Assembly: GCA_018902385.1 (NCBI GenBank)
Contig: JABSSW010000004.1
Coordinates: 1,274,823 to 1,338,822 of the forward strand
Origin: Physcia stellaris
Lineage: Eukaryota; Ascomycota; Lecanoromycetes; Caliciales; Physciaceae
DNA: 64,000 nt
Reading direction: 5' to 3'
Notes under the pieces: generated by a model
Seen by the model: the letters and a program-made list of their open reading frames with translations, nothing else
Database searches by the model: none
Told to the model about the DNA's origin: nothing
Shown here: positions 11,313-24,230 of the stretch, one piece after another
Position numbering within the stretch: the first letter of the stretch is position 1
How the letters are laid out: each line of letters starts with the position of its first letter
Made by a program: the position numbers and the translations under genes

Positions 11313-11581
11313 ATTATATTGTTGAATGAATTCAGATTGAAATGATTTTCGTCGAATTTAAAAATTTTCGACATTTCAAAAAATTTTTCAGTTATTTCGA
11401 TTATCTCGTCATATCAAACGCAATTTTCAAAATGAAATCATAATTTCGTTTATGAAAATGTTTTTTTACATTTGATTCACAATTTAAATTTGATTATAAT
11501 ATATTGTACATTCAATGTTGAAAAATATTTTATTGCGCAATATTGCGACATTCAAAATTCATTCAAATAATGTTTTTTCAA
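11308..11581. repeat. Dispersed repeat R1, copy b
   Basis: Second copy of the 4254-4524 repeat in the same orientation. It begins exactly where the first helicase copy loses homology to the second, so its insertion, or a recombination through it, removed the rest of that gene. It still contains a few AG and CT that copy a has lost. Confidence 0.75.
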
Positions 11582-11789
11582 ATTTTCAAATTAACAAAAA
11601 TAAATAACAATTATTTGCAATCATAACATGATTCGATCAATAAAAATTTCGACATTCAAAATTTTAAAAATTTAAATTACACGCGTGTCGCAATGTCGAA
11701 ATTTTCATTAATTGCATATTTTTGTTTATGTTTACATTTTTGTATTTTTTCAAAATGTATCATGTATTAATCAAACAATTAAATTGTTT
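11582..11789. other. AT-rich spacer
   Basis: Short mutated stretch between R1 and the 147-bp satellite. Nothing is recognised in it. Confidence 0.5.
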
Positions 11790-13650
11790 TTTTATGTTTG
11801 AAAATTTTTTTCAAATTATTTGTTGTAACAATCGTAACATCAAATTCAACGATCGCAATATTTAATTTTTTTGTAATATTTTTTTCATTAAACAAATTTG
11901 CAAAATTTACATCAATGTTTGCAATGATCGTCATATTTACATTTTTTTTTATATTATAACAAACATTTGTTGCAATTATCGCAACATCAAATTCAAAAAT
12001 CACGATATTTATTTTTTTCGCAACATTTTTTTCATCAAACAAATTTGCAAAATTTATATCAATGTTTGCAATAATCGTTATATTTACATTTTTTTTATAT
12101 TATAACAAACATTTGTTGCAATTATCGCAACATCAAATTCAAAAATTATAATATTTATTTTTTTTGCAACATTTTTTTCATTAAACAAATTTGTAAAATT
12201 TATATCAATGTTTGCAATAATCGTCATATTTACATTTTTTTTTATATTCAAACAATCATTTGTTTCAATAATCGTAATATCAAATTCAAAAATCACGATA
12301 TTTATTTTTTTCGCAACATTTTTTTTATTAAACAAATTTGTAAAATTTACATCAATGTTTGCAATGATTGTCATATTTATATTTTTTTTATATTTAAACA
12401 ATCATTTGTTTCAATAATCGTAATATCAAATTCAAAAATTACGATATTTATTTTTTTCGCAACATTTTTTTCATTAAACAAATTTGTAAAATTTACATCA
12501 ATGTTTGCAATGATCGTTATATTTATATATTTTTTTATATTATAACAAATATTTGTTGCAATCATCGCAATATCAAATTCAAAAATTACGATATTTATTT
12601 TTTCGCAATATTTTTTTTATTAAACAAATTTGCAAAATTTACATCAATGTTTGCAATAATCGTCATATTTACATTTTTTTTATATTATAACAAACATTTG
12701 TTACAATTATCGTAATATCAAATTTAAAAATCACGATATTTATTTTTTCGCAACATTTTTTTCATTAAACAAATTTGCAAAATTTACATCAATGTTTGCA
12801 ATGATCGTCATATTTACATTTTTTTTTATATTATAACAAACATTTGTTGCAATCATTGCAACATCAAATTCAAAAATCACGATATTTATTTTTTTCGTAA
12901 CATTTTTTTTATCAAACAAATTTGCAAAATTTATATCAATGTTTGCAATGATCGTCATATTTACATTTTTTTTTATATTATAACAAACATTTGTTGCAAT
13001 TATCGCAACATCAAATTCAAAAATTACGATATTTATTTTTTTCGCAACATTTTTTTCATTAAACAAATTTGTAAAATTTATATCAATGTTTGCAATAATC
13101 GTCATATTTATATTTTTTTTTATATTTAAACAATTATTTGTTTCAATAATCGTAATATCAAATTCAAAAATCACGATATTTATTTTTTTCGTAACATTTT
13201 TTTCATCAAACAAATTTGCAAAATTTATATCAATGTTTGCAATGATCGTCATATTTACATTTTTTTTATATTTAAACAATTATTTGTTTCAATAATCGTA
13301 ATATCAAATTCAAAAATTACGATATTTATTTTTTTCGCAACATTTTTTTCATTAAACAAATTTGTAAAATTTACATCAATGTTTGTAATGATCGTCATAT
13401 TTACATTTTTTTTTATATTATAATAAACATTTGTTGCAATTATCGCAATATCAAATTCAAAAATCACGATATTTATTTTTTTCGCAACATTTTTTTTATT
13501 AAACAAATTTGCAAAATTTACATTAATGTTTGTAATAATCGTCATATTTACATTTTTTTTTACATTATAACAAACATTTGTTGCAATTATCGCAACATCA
13601 AATTCAAAAATCACGATATTTATTTTTTTCGTAACATTTTTTTTATCAAA
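11790..13650 (-). repeat. 147-bp satellite, open as a 49-residue protein repeat
   Basis: About twelve or thirteen head-to-tail units of about 147 bp (landmark: ATCAATGTTTGCAATGAT on the plus strand). On the minus strand the unit is a multiple of three and stays open, giving a 49-residue repeat that starts MTIIANIDVNFANLFNEKNV and continues AKKINIVIFEFD. Two unit types differ in the segment after EFD (AIIATNVCYNIKK and TIIETNNCLNIKK) and are interspersed. Short insertions or deletions in T runs break it into several frames (13279-12740, 13614-13255, 12401-12084 and others). Copies are about equally mutated. Either it is the decayed repeat region of a coding gene, or a satellite whose unit happens to be a multiple of three. 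No flanking non-repeat coding part is visible. Confidence 0.8.
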
Positions 13651-14139
13651 CGATTCAATATTCGTGTTTATATCATTTAAATTTCACGAAATGATGTCGA
13701 AAATTTTATTTTCGAACACATCATTTGTCATATCATTTGTAATATCAAAAAAATCAATATTTTGAATCGAAAAAATCACGCGCAACTGTTGTATCAAATT
13801 TTAATTTTTTTGTTTTTGTATTTTTTTACATTAAATTCATCATGTTGAAAAAGCGTGTTCAAAAATGTTAAACAATTTATTGTTGAAAAAATTTCAAAAT
13901 TCATATCGTTGAAAAAATTCGTTTTGAAAAAGTTTCAAAATTTATTGTTTAAAGAAAAATGTACACAAAAATTTCAAATCGATTTTGTTAAAATTTTGAA
14001 CAAACATCACAAACAAATTTCGTGAAAAAATGATTGACAACACAATTTTTCAAATATTGTAATCGAAATTCAATTGTACAAATCGATCAATTGAAATTAA
14101 CGTGTTGACATTACATTTCAATGCATTTCATTTTATTGA
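13651..14139. other. Mutated DNA, no gene seen
   Basis: AT-rich sequence after the satellite. Phrases of the type GTTGAAAAAATTTCAAAATT recur three times near 13850-13950. No gene is recognised. Confidence 0.5.
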
Positions 14140-15390
14140 ATTCACAATATGCGTTCAATTCAAATTTCAATTTGATTAATTATGCAATTTAAATTTTCAA
14201 TGTTATAATTGTTTTGCATCAATATATAATTTAACAATTAATGTTGCATTGATTTTTTTATCAGAAATTGCGTCATGTATCACATGAAAAATTTTTTAAT
14301 CAATGTTTATAAATCAATTCAAATAAAACATTGTTTATATTGCATCAACAATATTTTTTTGTTATAACATTGTCATATTTCAATATTTCATTTTCGTAAA
14401 AATATTTTATAATTTTCAAATCAATTCAAACTCAATAATAATCGATTGAATTCGTCACAATACGCGTTCAAATCGCATTTCGATTTGATTGAACGTACAA
14501 TTTAAAATTTTAATATCATGTTTATTTCGAATCAATACATAAATTAAATTTTAATGTTATATTAATTCATTTGTCAAAAATTGCGTCATGCATTAATTTA
14601 TTTGTTAAAAATCGTGTCATGCGTCACATGACAAATTATTCATTGTTTTTTCACAAATCATTTCACATAAAACATTGTTTATTTTGAATTTACAATCTCG
14701 ATATAAATCACGATTTACGACATATTCAAAGTGAAAATATATTTCATCGCATAATAATTTTGTGTTATTCAAAATTTTCATTCAAATGAATATTTTCACA
14801 ATTTTCAAATCAAAATTTTTCAATAATCGATTGACATCGTCATTATACGCGTTTTATTTGAATTTCGTTTTAATTCAACGTGCAAATTTAATGTTTAATT
14901 TCATGTTCATTTTGAACAAACGCGTAATTTAAATTTTAATGTTATATCAATTCATATATCAAGAATTTACGTCATGCATCACAAAAAACATATTTTATTA
15001 TTTTTTTTTATTTAATGCAAACAAAGAATCGTTTGTCGTGAATCAAAAATTTCGAATCGAATCACAATATATTGTACATTTGATATTAAAACATGTTCAT
15101 TGCATAATCATATTGTGATATTGAAAATTTTTTTTCGACGAGAAGAAATTTTGCGAAATTTTTCAATTCACGCTTTATAAAAATTCATTGAATTCTTTTC
15201 AATATGCGCTCGATTCGAATTTTGATAATTAAATTTTCAAAAAGTTTCAAATTTGATGTCATGTTTATTTTGAACAATCGTGTAATTTTAATTTTGATTA
15301 CATTCGTTCACATATCAGAAATTTTCATTGATTTGAATGTTTTTGTTCAATTTTGCATTTTATATCAAAATTTTCGAACGTCGCGTTTAT
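14140..15390. repeat. Degenerate tandem repeat, ~310-385 bp, four copies
   Basis: Four diverged units begin near 14145, 14457, 14843 and 15192. Each has the order ATACGCGTTCAA, a CATGTTTATTTTGAA block, AATTTTAATGTTATA, and ATCAGAAATTTGCGTCATGCATCACATGA. Spacing is about 312, 386 and 349 bp. The last unit is truncated. No coding capacity is evident. Confidence 0.65.
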
Positions 15391-18239
15391 AAAAAAATAT
15401 TGTTTATTGAATTTTTTCGTGCAAATTAATAATAACAATAATTTAATAATAACATCGTTATCGAAATGTTGAAATTATTTATCATTTCAACGAATTTTTT
15501 TCGCATCAAAACAATAATTTTGATTAAAAAACAAACAATCGTTTTTCATCATTTTTGAAAATTTGATTAATCATAATTTATTATTATTGATTTTTTTTAT
15601 TTCATTACATCGAAAATTTGTTTTTTTTCAAGTTTAAAATTTCATTTTCGCAATTTTTTTTTTTTTTTTTATGTTTAAATCATTCATTTATGAATGTTCT
15701 AATCAAAATCAAATTTGAATCAAAACGTGAACAACAAAACGTTAAAAAAAATTACGACAAATTAACAAAAATTATTGTCAAAACGTTCAATATCAATTTG
15801 ATTTTTTCAATTAATCACGATTATTATCGAATGTTTTCATTATTCGATCAATTTTTTTACAATAATTATGCAATTTTCACATCAACAATTTTTGCAATTT
15901 TACAATCATTTTGTAAATTTTTCAAAACAATTGTTTAAATATTACATATTTATGTTGATTGCAAACAATGTTCAACAACATATATTGTTTCAATTTTTTA
16001 TACATGTTTCATTCAACAAAACATTCGATTTTTGTTATAAAAATAACATCGATAATTTTACAATTCGCAACACATTTGTATCGATTGTAATTTTATTTTT
16101 TCGTTTATCGTTTTTCAAATTTTTTATTTTCAATCGTTTATTTGTCATTTTTACAATTTTATCAAATGTTAAATTGTTTTTTTTCAACAATCACAATATT
16201 TCATTGTCATTATTTAAATTTTTTTCAAATTTGATATTTGAAAAATTTCAAACGAATTTTACGAAATTAATTTTTTTTTCATTCAACAATTTTTTTATCG
16301 TTGACATTTTTGAATTAAATTCGAATAAAAAAAATTTCATGTTGAACGATTTCGACGAACAATTTGTTATTGATATATTTTATAATATTGATGTCGTTCG
16401 ATTTTTATTTATTATTTCGTCATTCACAAAACATTTCGAAAATTTCGTTTCAACAAATCTTTTCGAAAATTCGACATTTCAATTTTTTTTTTCAAATTTT
16501 TTTTTTTTTTTCACGATTTAATTTTAAACGTTTTCGATTCATATCAATTATATTTTCAATGAAATTTTTATCATTTTTCAAACGACATAATCAATTTCGT
16601 CAATTTTCAATTTATTTTTCAAAATTTTTTGTTCTTTTCGTTTGAATTCAAATATCGAACATTTCGAAAATTATTATTTTTATATTTTCGTTTAGCAAAT
16701 TCGAATTGCAAAATTTTGTAATTAACAAATTTATCAATAATTCAAATCATATTTCATTTTCAATCGTGTTTTTTCAATCAAATCATGATTTCATTCGATA
16801 ATTTGTCAATGATGCAAATCATTCAATCGAAAATTTTTTTTCAAAATTCAATAATTTTGTATCGATTGCACAATTTCGCAACAAATTTAATTCAACAAAT
16901 TTGATTGAATTGAAGCGTTTGTTTTTCAACGCAACAAATTTGATATATTCAAACGATAAATTTCACGATCGATCATTTTTTCAATTTTTTGTTTATCAAA
17001 ATCACAATTTACATTTTTATTTTATCAATCGAAATCGAAAACAAAAAAAACATGAAACAAATAACGAATTATCAAACAAAATTTCGATTTTCACGATCGT
17101 TTTTTTTGAATCGATTTTTTTATTAAAATTATCGTGTTATTTCGCAATGAACAATACGACGATTATATTAAACAACGTTTTTTGAAAAATTGTTATGCGA
17201 ATATTCAATTTTTTGAATTTTAAATTTTGATAAATTCGAAAACAAATTTTTTTGCGTTAATCGAATTTCGTTCAAATTATTTTACGACGACATTTATGAT
17301 ATCGACAATTTCATCGCATGTATTTACATATTGAATATTTTCAAACACGATTTCAAATTTTGTTATTGTTCGTTTTTTTTTTCAACAAAATTACATCAAA
17401 ATGCGTCGAATCATATCGCACAATATCATTATTGAATGAAAAAATTAAACAATTTGTCATCGATGTCGAAATGATAACAAAAAAATTGAATTATCACGTG
17501 TATATTTTTTTCATAATCGATTTCGAATGTTCAAAAACATTATTTATTTGAACAATGAAAATCGTTTTTTTGAATCGATCACATCGTGTTTTTTAATATT
17601 GAAAAATTATGCGACATCAACATCGTCGTGAAACATTTTAATTCGTTTGTATATGTTCGCAATATTTCAAAAAATGAAAAACGAAATTCAAAAACGAATT
17701 GAATCGATCACGTTTTTTTGTCAAAAATGTTAATTTTCGCAAAACAATTTAAATTTTTTGAAATTTTGTTTTGCGTAACATCAATCAATTCGACAAAATT
17801 TTTTTATTCGAATCGATAACGAAAAATTTTTTTTTGTTTTATTCGTTTATGATTTCAAAATTTTCATTAAACAAAACACGATACAGAAAATGCAAAAATT
17901 TCGAAATTATTTCGATTTTTGTTTTAATTGATTATTCGATTTTATTTTTCGAAAAATCGTTTGAATAAATTTTGAAATTGAAAACATTTCGAAATGTGTT
18001 GATTTTTCAAACATTACATTTTTGTGAAAAAAACATTGTTTTGAACGATAAATTATCAAATTTCGTGATTTTTTCATTTCATTTTTCAAATCACGAATTC
18101 GAATCGAACGATATATTTGAATTTTGACACGTAATGTCGCGTCGTGTTTTGTTATTATTATTACATCATTTTCGTTGCATCGAAATTTTCAATTTGCGTA
18201 TATCAAAGTTTACGTTTTGTTTAAATAATTTTATTCGAA
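15391..18239. other. Heavily mutated DNA, no gene recognised
   Basis: Includes long plus-strand frames at 15618-15938, 15868-16521 and 16901-17185. In 16021-16260 I find no CC, CT, AG or GG at all, so frames here lack Gly, Pro and Trp and are rich in Phe, Asn and Ile. They resemble no family I know and may be translations of decayed transposons. Confidence 0.5.
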
Positions 18240-18490
18240 AACATTAAATTGTTGTTCGCAAATTTCAGATTTGACAAATTGTTGACAAATTATCATTTTA
18301 ATAAATCGTTCGATATGATATAATCGAACAACGAATTATGTTTATACGTCGAGATTCGTCGAAAATTTTCAAAAATTTGACGTCGATTTTTGCAATTTCA
18401 ACATTTTGTATTTATTTGTTTTTCAAATCTTATTGTTTTCGTTTAATTAATCAAAACACGTCAAACGATTCATGATATTCGATAAATTTT
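18240..18490. repeat. LTR-like repeat, left of chromovirus relic
   Basis: Shares long blocks with 24690-24902: GATCGAACAACGAATTATG, TTTGACGTCG, a near-identical block at 18391-18445 (begins GCAATTTCAACATTTTG) and TTCATGATA. Its upstream part also matches 24925-25110. The pair brackets a recognisable gag-pol relic, so these are read as its long terminal repeats. Exact ends are not determined. Confidence 0.55.
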
Positions 18491-19520
18491 GAATTTTTAT
18501 CGCTCGTGATACGCGAACGTTCAAAAATAAAATTTCAAATCGATCAAATTTTTCACGTTAAAAAAAACAAACGACGAAAATTTTTTTGACGAGAAAAAAC
18601 GACGAAAATCGTGTAATTACAAATCGAATTTACACGCAAACAACGAATTTTCGACGATAAAAAACGACGAAACGACGACGATTTTTATCGCATTTTTTTT
18701 ATTTTTCGAAATGATTCGAAAATCATGCAAACAATTTCATTCAATTCATTTCGTCAAAATTTGAATATCGACAAATACAAAAAACGTTCAAATGTTGACG
18801 AAATTCACGAAATCGATGAAAAATTCACGATTCGTTACAAATTTCGTAACAATTTTTTTATTTCAAAACGTTGTGTCGAAGAAAACGACATTGTTAAAAA
18901 TCATCATTTTTGAACATAAAAATTGTTCGTTAATTGAAATATTGAATTCAACATCATTTCGAAATTTTTTGAACGTGTTCAATTTTTACGCATCGATCGA
19001 AACAAATATTCGATCGTTTTAAAAAATTCACGAGTTCGTCAAGTTGTTCAAAATTCAAAAAAAAATTTATTCGATATCGATAATATTTTACGAGCAAATA
19101 CGCGACAAATTTAAAACGTTCGAAAAAAAATCACGAATTTGAATTAACTCGTTGACAAACGTATGAATATGACGATTTGATTAAATTAAATAAAATTCAT
19201 CGTTTTAAACGTGTTTTTAATTTCGATTCAAATGAAAATTCAAATAATATTGATGTTAACGAAAAAAATTTGTTGATGACGATTCGATCGTTACAAATTT
19301 TGTTAAATTTTCGAAAAAAAAACGCACGAACAAACATTCGAATTTCGATAAATTCACGAACGATATGAATTTTGATTGATTCACGTAAAAAATCAACGTT
19401 CACGATAAATTCACGATCAACAACGATTGATACGAAATTGTTCGATTCATGATCACGACAATAATTGACTGAATTGAAAAAAAAACAGTCAAACATATTC
19501 AATCTCGTCGATATAACAAT

Positions 19521-20090
19521 TTGAATTATTTCGAAAATGAAATAATGATAATCAATTTTTTCGAAAACATTTATGAAAATTCAAATCATCAACGCAACGT
19601 ACGTCGAAAATATGAAAATTTGATCATGTTCGACATTCAAAATTTTCAATTTTTTTATTCGAATTTTTATCGTTTAAATATTCAAATCAATTTCGATCAA
19701 TTCATCTTGATAAAAAATTTGATTGACAAATTCATCATGTCGTTAAAACAAATTTTGAACAATTCGTTTCGTCATCATTTTTTTTGTTCGCGTGAAAAAA
19801 TGACATTCAACAAATTTATAACGATTTGATCAGCATTCGAAAAAAAAAACTCGAATTCGAATTCAAAATCAATTTTAATGATTTTCAAATCGACGTTTGT
19901 TGTTTCGATTGCAACATCGTTCGTCAAATCAATCACATCGACGTTTTTTGTCAAATTCAAAAACGATCATAAATATGATTTTGTCACGAATCAATTGATT
20001 GTCACGAACAAATGTTTCACGTGTGAAAAATTCGATCACATTTGAAAATTCTGTTTCAACGTCAATAAGTTTCAAAACGTCAATGACATA
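19521..20090 (+). pseudogene. Gag relic with CCHC zinc knuckle
   Basis: Segments such as FYSNFYRLNIQ (within 19521-19829) match the capsid part of fungal Gypsy gag proteins. A CCHC knuckle follows at about 20008-20055 (CFTCEKFDHI, then a TGA, then KFC): C-x2-C-x4-H-x4-C. The usual glycine before the histidine is changed and one codon is a stop. In an intact element the protein would package the RNA. Here it is broken by stops and at least one frame change. Confidence 0.55.
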
Positions 20091-20280
20091 AATTACAAAT
20101 ACATCAATTGAATTTCGATATCGATTCGAACGAATTTGATTCGAAAAATTGACGATTCACGTCAAAAACGCGATTGATAAATGTTTAAAAATTTTTTTAT
20201 TCACGATGATAATATGTTTGATTTTTTCATCAAACGATTTCTAATCATCATTTGTACGTTATTATTCAACGATAATAAAC

Positions 20281-20590
20281 ATAAATTAAAAACTTTAATA
20301 AACATTGATGCAATTGATTATGCGTTCATTGATAAAAAATCGCGCAATTTGTATGCAACATGTTGAACATGAAATTCGTATTTTTATTGAAATCGAAATT
20401 ATTGATTGAATTCGACGATCGTCATGTTTTTTTTATAATTCACGCGATATATTTCAAATTGACGATAAAATTACATTTCGAATTGATCGTTTTTTTGTTA
20501 ATCATTGATTTCGATAATCATTCGATAATTTTAGAAAAATCGTGAATGAACAAACATGAAATTATATTGAACATAATTTACGATAAATTG
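20281..20590 (+). pseudogene. Retroviral-type aspartic protease relic
   Basis: The motif INIDAIDYAFID (about 20295-20335) corresponds to the family's D-S/T-G-A active-site loop followed by YAFID. The catalytic triad glycines are changed to Asp, Ile or Asn. Downstream, IIHAIYFKLTIK and the MNKH motif after a TGA (where a conserved Trp is expected) match the flap and the segment linking protease to reverse transcriptase. Frame changes and stops make it non-functional. Confidence 0.7.
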
Positions 20591-21062
20591 ATTTTTAAAT
20601 CGTTCAAATGCAATTATCACGACAACATATTCAATCAAACGATGCAAATTCGTCGTTTAAAAATTTTCAAATCAAATCGTCGATGAAATATATTTAATTG
20701 ACGTCGCGATGCAAAATTATCGCAAAAAAATAATACAAAACACATAACGACGATGAAATTTCGATATATCATTTTGTTTCGTTTCAAAATCAAATTTTTA
20801 TTTTTTATTGTTGAAAACGAATCAGATATAATCGATTCGAAATGTTTCGAATGTTCAATTCATTCAAAAATCGATATCGACGACGAGTCGTCAACAATCG
20901 AATCAAATAACTCAAAAATTGATATTACGACTGTTACGAAAACGACATTCGTCAAAAAAAAATTGAAAAATCAACGTAATAAACAATGAAAAACGAAAAA
21001 CAACAATCAAATTTCGTTATTTTCAGAGTTGAATTCTGACGATTCGATAAATATCGCAATAA

Positions 21063-22000
21063 TTGATGCAATTTTTTTTGTTTGTTAATCGATGTCAAAA
21101 ATCGAAAACAAAACGTTCAATGTTTTTTTATTACGATCAATCAAATCGATTTCGCGTTCAAAACATTACAACGAATTTTGAATCGTTAAAAATCGTCGTC
21201 ATGATCAAAAAAATTTTAAAACACGAACAAATCAAATCGATATTCGAACGCATAATGAAAAAAATATCAAAATATTTTCGTCATTTATCAAAAATATTCG
21301 ATTTTCAAAAAATTATCAAATTGTTTTTTCACAAATTATATGATCATAAAATCGAATTGTTGAACGATAATAATTTTTTATTTCGCAATCGAATGTATTT
21401 TTTATTCGAATTCAAATTCAAAAAATTCAAAAAGTATTTGAAAAAAAATTTGCAAAAAAAATTTATCGTATTTAATCAAACGACGTATGTTTTATTTGTT
21501 TTATTTGCGATCAAATTCAACGATCAATTACGTTTGTGCGTGAATTATCGTCGATTCAATCACATCACAAAACGAAATCGATATTTTATTTTTTTGATCG
21601 AAAAAATTTTGATCAAAATTCAAAATTGCAAATATTTGATCAAGCTGAATATCATATCGATTTTCAATAAATTTCGAATGAATGAAAAAAATGAAAAATT
21701 CATCACGTTCGTCACTTTTATGAAATCGTATAAATATCGAATATTATTTTTTGAATTAATCAACGATTTTGCAAATTGACAACATTACATGAATGATTTT
21801 TTGTTCAATTTTTTGAACGAGTTTTGTCAAATTTATTTGAATGACATATTCATTTACAACAAATTCAAAAAGAAACATATCGTGCACGTTCGAACAATAT
21901 TGAAAAAATTCAAAAAAATCGATTTACAAATAAATATTGAAAAATGCGAATTTTTAAAAAAAAAATGATTTTTTTTGACGTTATATTTTCGATGAATGAT
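21063..22000 (+). pseudogene. Reverse transcriptase relic
   Basis: The open part (to 21779) carries the Ty3/Gypsy fingers and palm: LYDHKIELL, YLKKNLQKKFI, LRLCVNYRRFNHITKRNRY (family: LRLCVDYRxLNxIT) and LIKLNIIS (catalytic Asp region, Asp replaced by Asn). After a TGA the frame continues with MNDFLFN and QIYLNDIFIYN at about 21828-21860. There the YLDD box reads YLND, with Asn for the first catalytic Asp. Loss of several catalytic aspartates and the stops show it is dead. Confidence 0.85.
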
Positions 22001-22259
22001 TTTCGCATGAATTCAAAAAAAATGCAAATCATAATTGATTGAACACGTTTTATCAATTTCAAAAAAATACAAATTTTCGTGAATTTCGTCAATTTTTATC
22101 GACGTTTCATTCGTGACTTTTTCAAAAAAATCAAAATTTTCATTCGAATGATCAAGAAATTCGTAAAATTCGAATGAAAAACGAAAACAAAAAAAATTTT
22201 CAATTTATTCAAAAAAACGATAATCGAAATTTTCATATTTCGTCATTACGATAAAATCA

Positions 22260-22640
22260 AACAAGTCATTTTAAAAATCGATTTTTCAAATTACGTCAAT
22301 GCGAAAATGCTATCGCAATACGACGACGAAAAAATTTTACATTTCGTTGTTTTTTACAATCGAAACATGATTTCAATCGAATGCAATTACGAAATTTATA
22401 ACAAAAAATTATTGATCATCATTCGTTGTTTGAAATATTGACGTTCAAAATTCGAAAACATTGACGAATCGATTAAAATTTTCATCGATCACAAGAATTT
22501 GAAAATTTTCATGATTTCGAAAAAATTAATTTTTCGTCAAATTCGTTGAACAGAAATTTTATCGAAATTCAATATCGTCATTCAATTTCAATCAAAAATT
22601 CAAAACGTTAAAACAAACGTTTTAATTCGCATGTCGAATT
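22260..22640 (+). pseudogene. RNase H relic
   Basis: Translation around 22270-22450 gives KIDFSNYVNAKMLSQYDDEK and YEIYNKKLLIIIRCL followed by a stop. This is the retrotransposon RNase H pattern (D-A-S-D, LSQ, YSR, EIYDKELLAI), with the second Asp changed to Asn and a conserved Trp replaced by TGA. The frame continues with the linker to integrase (RMSNSRFKNDNDKRHQY near 22630). Confidence 0.75.
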
Positions 22641-22799
22641 CACGATTTAAAAACGATAACGATAAACGACATCAATATAAAAAACAAATATTGTTCATTT
22701 TAAAACGATTCGAAATTCATGTCGTCGAATTTGACGAATTAATTTACGAACGAGTTTTCGTCGTAAACAAAACAAACGACGATTGTTAAACATATCGTG

Positions 22800-23957
22800 A
22801 AACATTCAATCAAAATTTCATTTTCGTGAATAAAATCAATTTACGCGATTGTCAAAAAAAAACGATGTTTTATATTACAAAATCGATTATGAATGTTCGT
22901 CGATGTTTTTTTTGCTCGTTGATTTTTTCAAAAAAATTCATGAATTTTTCGCATCGAATCATTTTGAATTTAATCGCATGAAAAATTTTCTACGTCGTGA
23001 TTATTATTGATTCAATATGCGCAAAACAATTCGTCGATACGTACGTAATTGTCACGAATATCAACGAATTAAAATTTTCAAAAATCGTAAAAACGAATTA
23101 TTTATTTTTTGATCATATTTTTGCAACGTTGAACGAATATATTCATTGATTTCATCACGAAATTATTTGACGTTCACGATCATAATGTCATTTGCACGAT
23201 AATCGACAAATTTAATAAAAACGTCATTATGCATTTTGTACAACGAAGAACGAAAACACAAATGTTAAAATCATAACAAAATATTCATTCAATACGTTTT
23301 TCGTATTCATGATTTATTTTTTTATAACATTTGATCGAAATTTTCAATTCGTGTTTTTCGTATAACAAACTTTTTTGCAAAATTCTCGACATCAAATGTA
23401 AGTTTTTCACGATTTTTTACTCGAAAACTGATAATCAAATCGAGAAAATCAATCAAAACATCGAGAAACAATTGCGACAATACTGCAATTACATGCAAAA
23501 CGATTGAAACGTCTGATTATTTATGATCGAATTTACAAACAATAACGCAATTTTTGCATTCATTGAATTATCACTTTTTTTCGTCAACAAGAATTTTCAT
23601 TTTCGTATGAGTTTTTCATCGAATTTTATTTCGTATGTTACGACAAAGAAACGATTTTTGATCGTTAAAACGAAAAACATTACGAACACAATGCAAAACA
23701 TTTTCGATTATGTACGAAATCACGTCGAAATAATTCAAAAACGCATGACGACACAAATCAACAAACATCGCAAAATCGTCGAATACGTCGAAAAAAATTA
23801 CGTTTTTTTGAATCGACGAAACATCAAAATCGTTAAATCATTCGACAAATTTGATGACAAAAAATTTGATTCATACAAAATGTTAAAACGTATGAACAAT
23901 TTTTATCAATTTGAATTATTTGAAACAATGCGAATTTATGATGTGTTTCATTGCTGA
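22800..23957 (+). pseudogene. Integrase relic
   Basis: Core pieces in order: IDFITKLFDVHDHNVICTII DKF (about 23145-23215, first catalytic Asp region), FDRN (expected S-D-R-G), and KTDNQIEKINQNIEKQLRQY near 23423-23490 (family: TDGQTERxNQ), with the catalytic Glu kept. The open frame 23523-23957 follows with EFTNNNAIFAF, FFVNKNFHFRM and, at its end, FETMRIYDVFHC, matching the C-terminal integrase segment that precedes the chromodomain. Several TGA codons interrupt it. Confidence 0.8.
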
Positions 23958-24019
23958 TTTTTGCGCAAAAATTTTTGTGATTTTTTCGAAAATCAAATCA
24001 ACGAATCATTCGATTTCGT

Positions 24020-24230
24020 TGTAATCAACGAAAATTTCGAATGAAAAATAAACGACATTTTAAAATTTCGATATCATTACGATCGTTTTCAATATCGTGT
24101 TAATTGATCAAATTGATCACATAATCGAATTTGATATTACGTCGACAACGAAAAATTCGATAATGTTCGCGACGTGATGAATGATTTCATCGAAATCATT
24201 TTCGTCGTCGCAAATTCGAAATCATTCAAA
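24020..24230 (+). pseudogene. Chromodomain relic
   Basis: One frame reads INDILKFRYHYDRFQYRVN followed by stop, SN, stop, SHNRI, stop, YYVDNEKFDNVRDVMNDF. This is the fungal chromovirus chromodomain (E-W-x-V-x-x-I-L-x-x-R, QYxVxW, W, W-x-P). Four TGA codons sit where the family has Trp or Gly-Trp positions. In live elements this domain steers integration to heterochromatin. Confidence 0.75.

Noticed and set aside
12208-13295. Plus-strand frames of hydrophobic 69-residue proteins
   Set aside because: They are antisense shadows of the 147-bp satellite and repeat with the same period.
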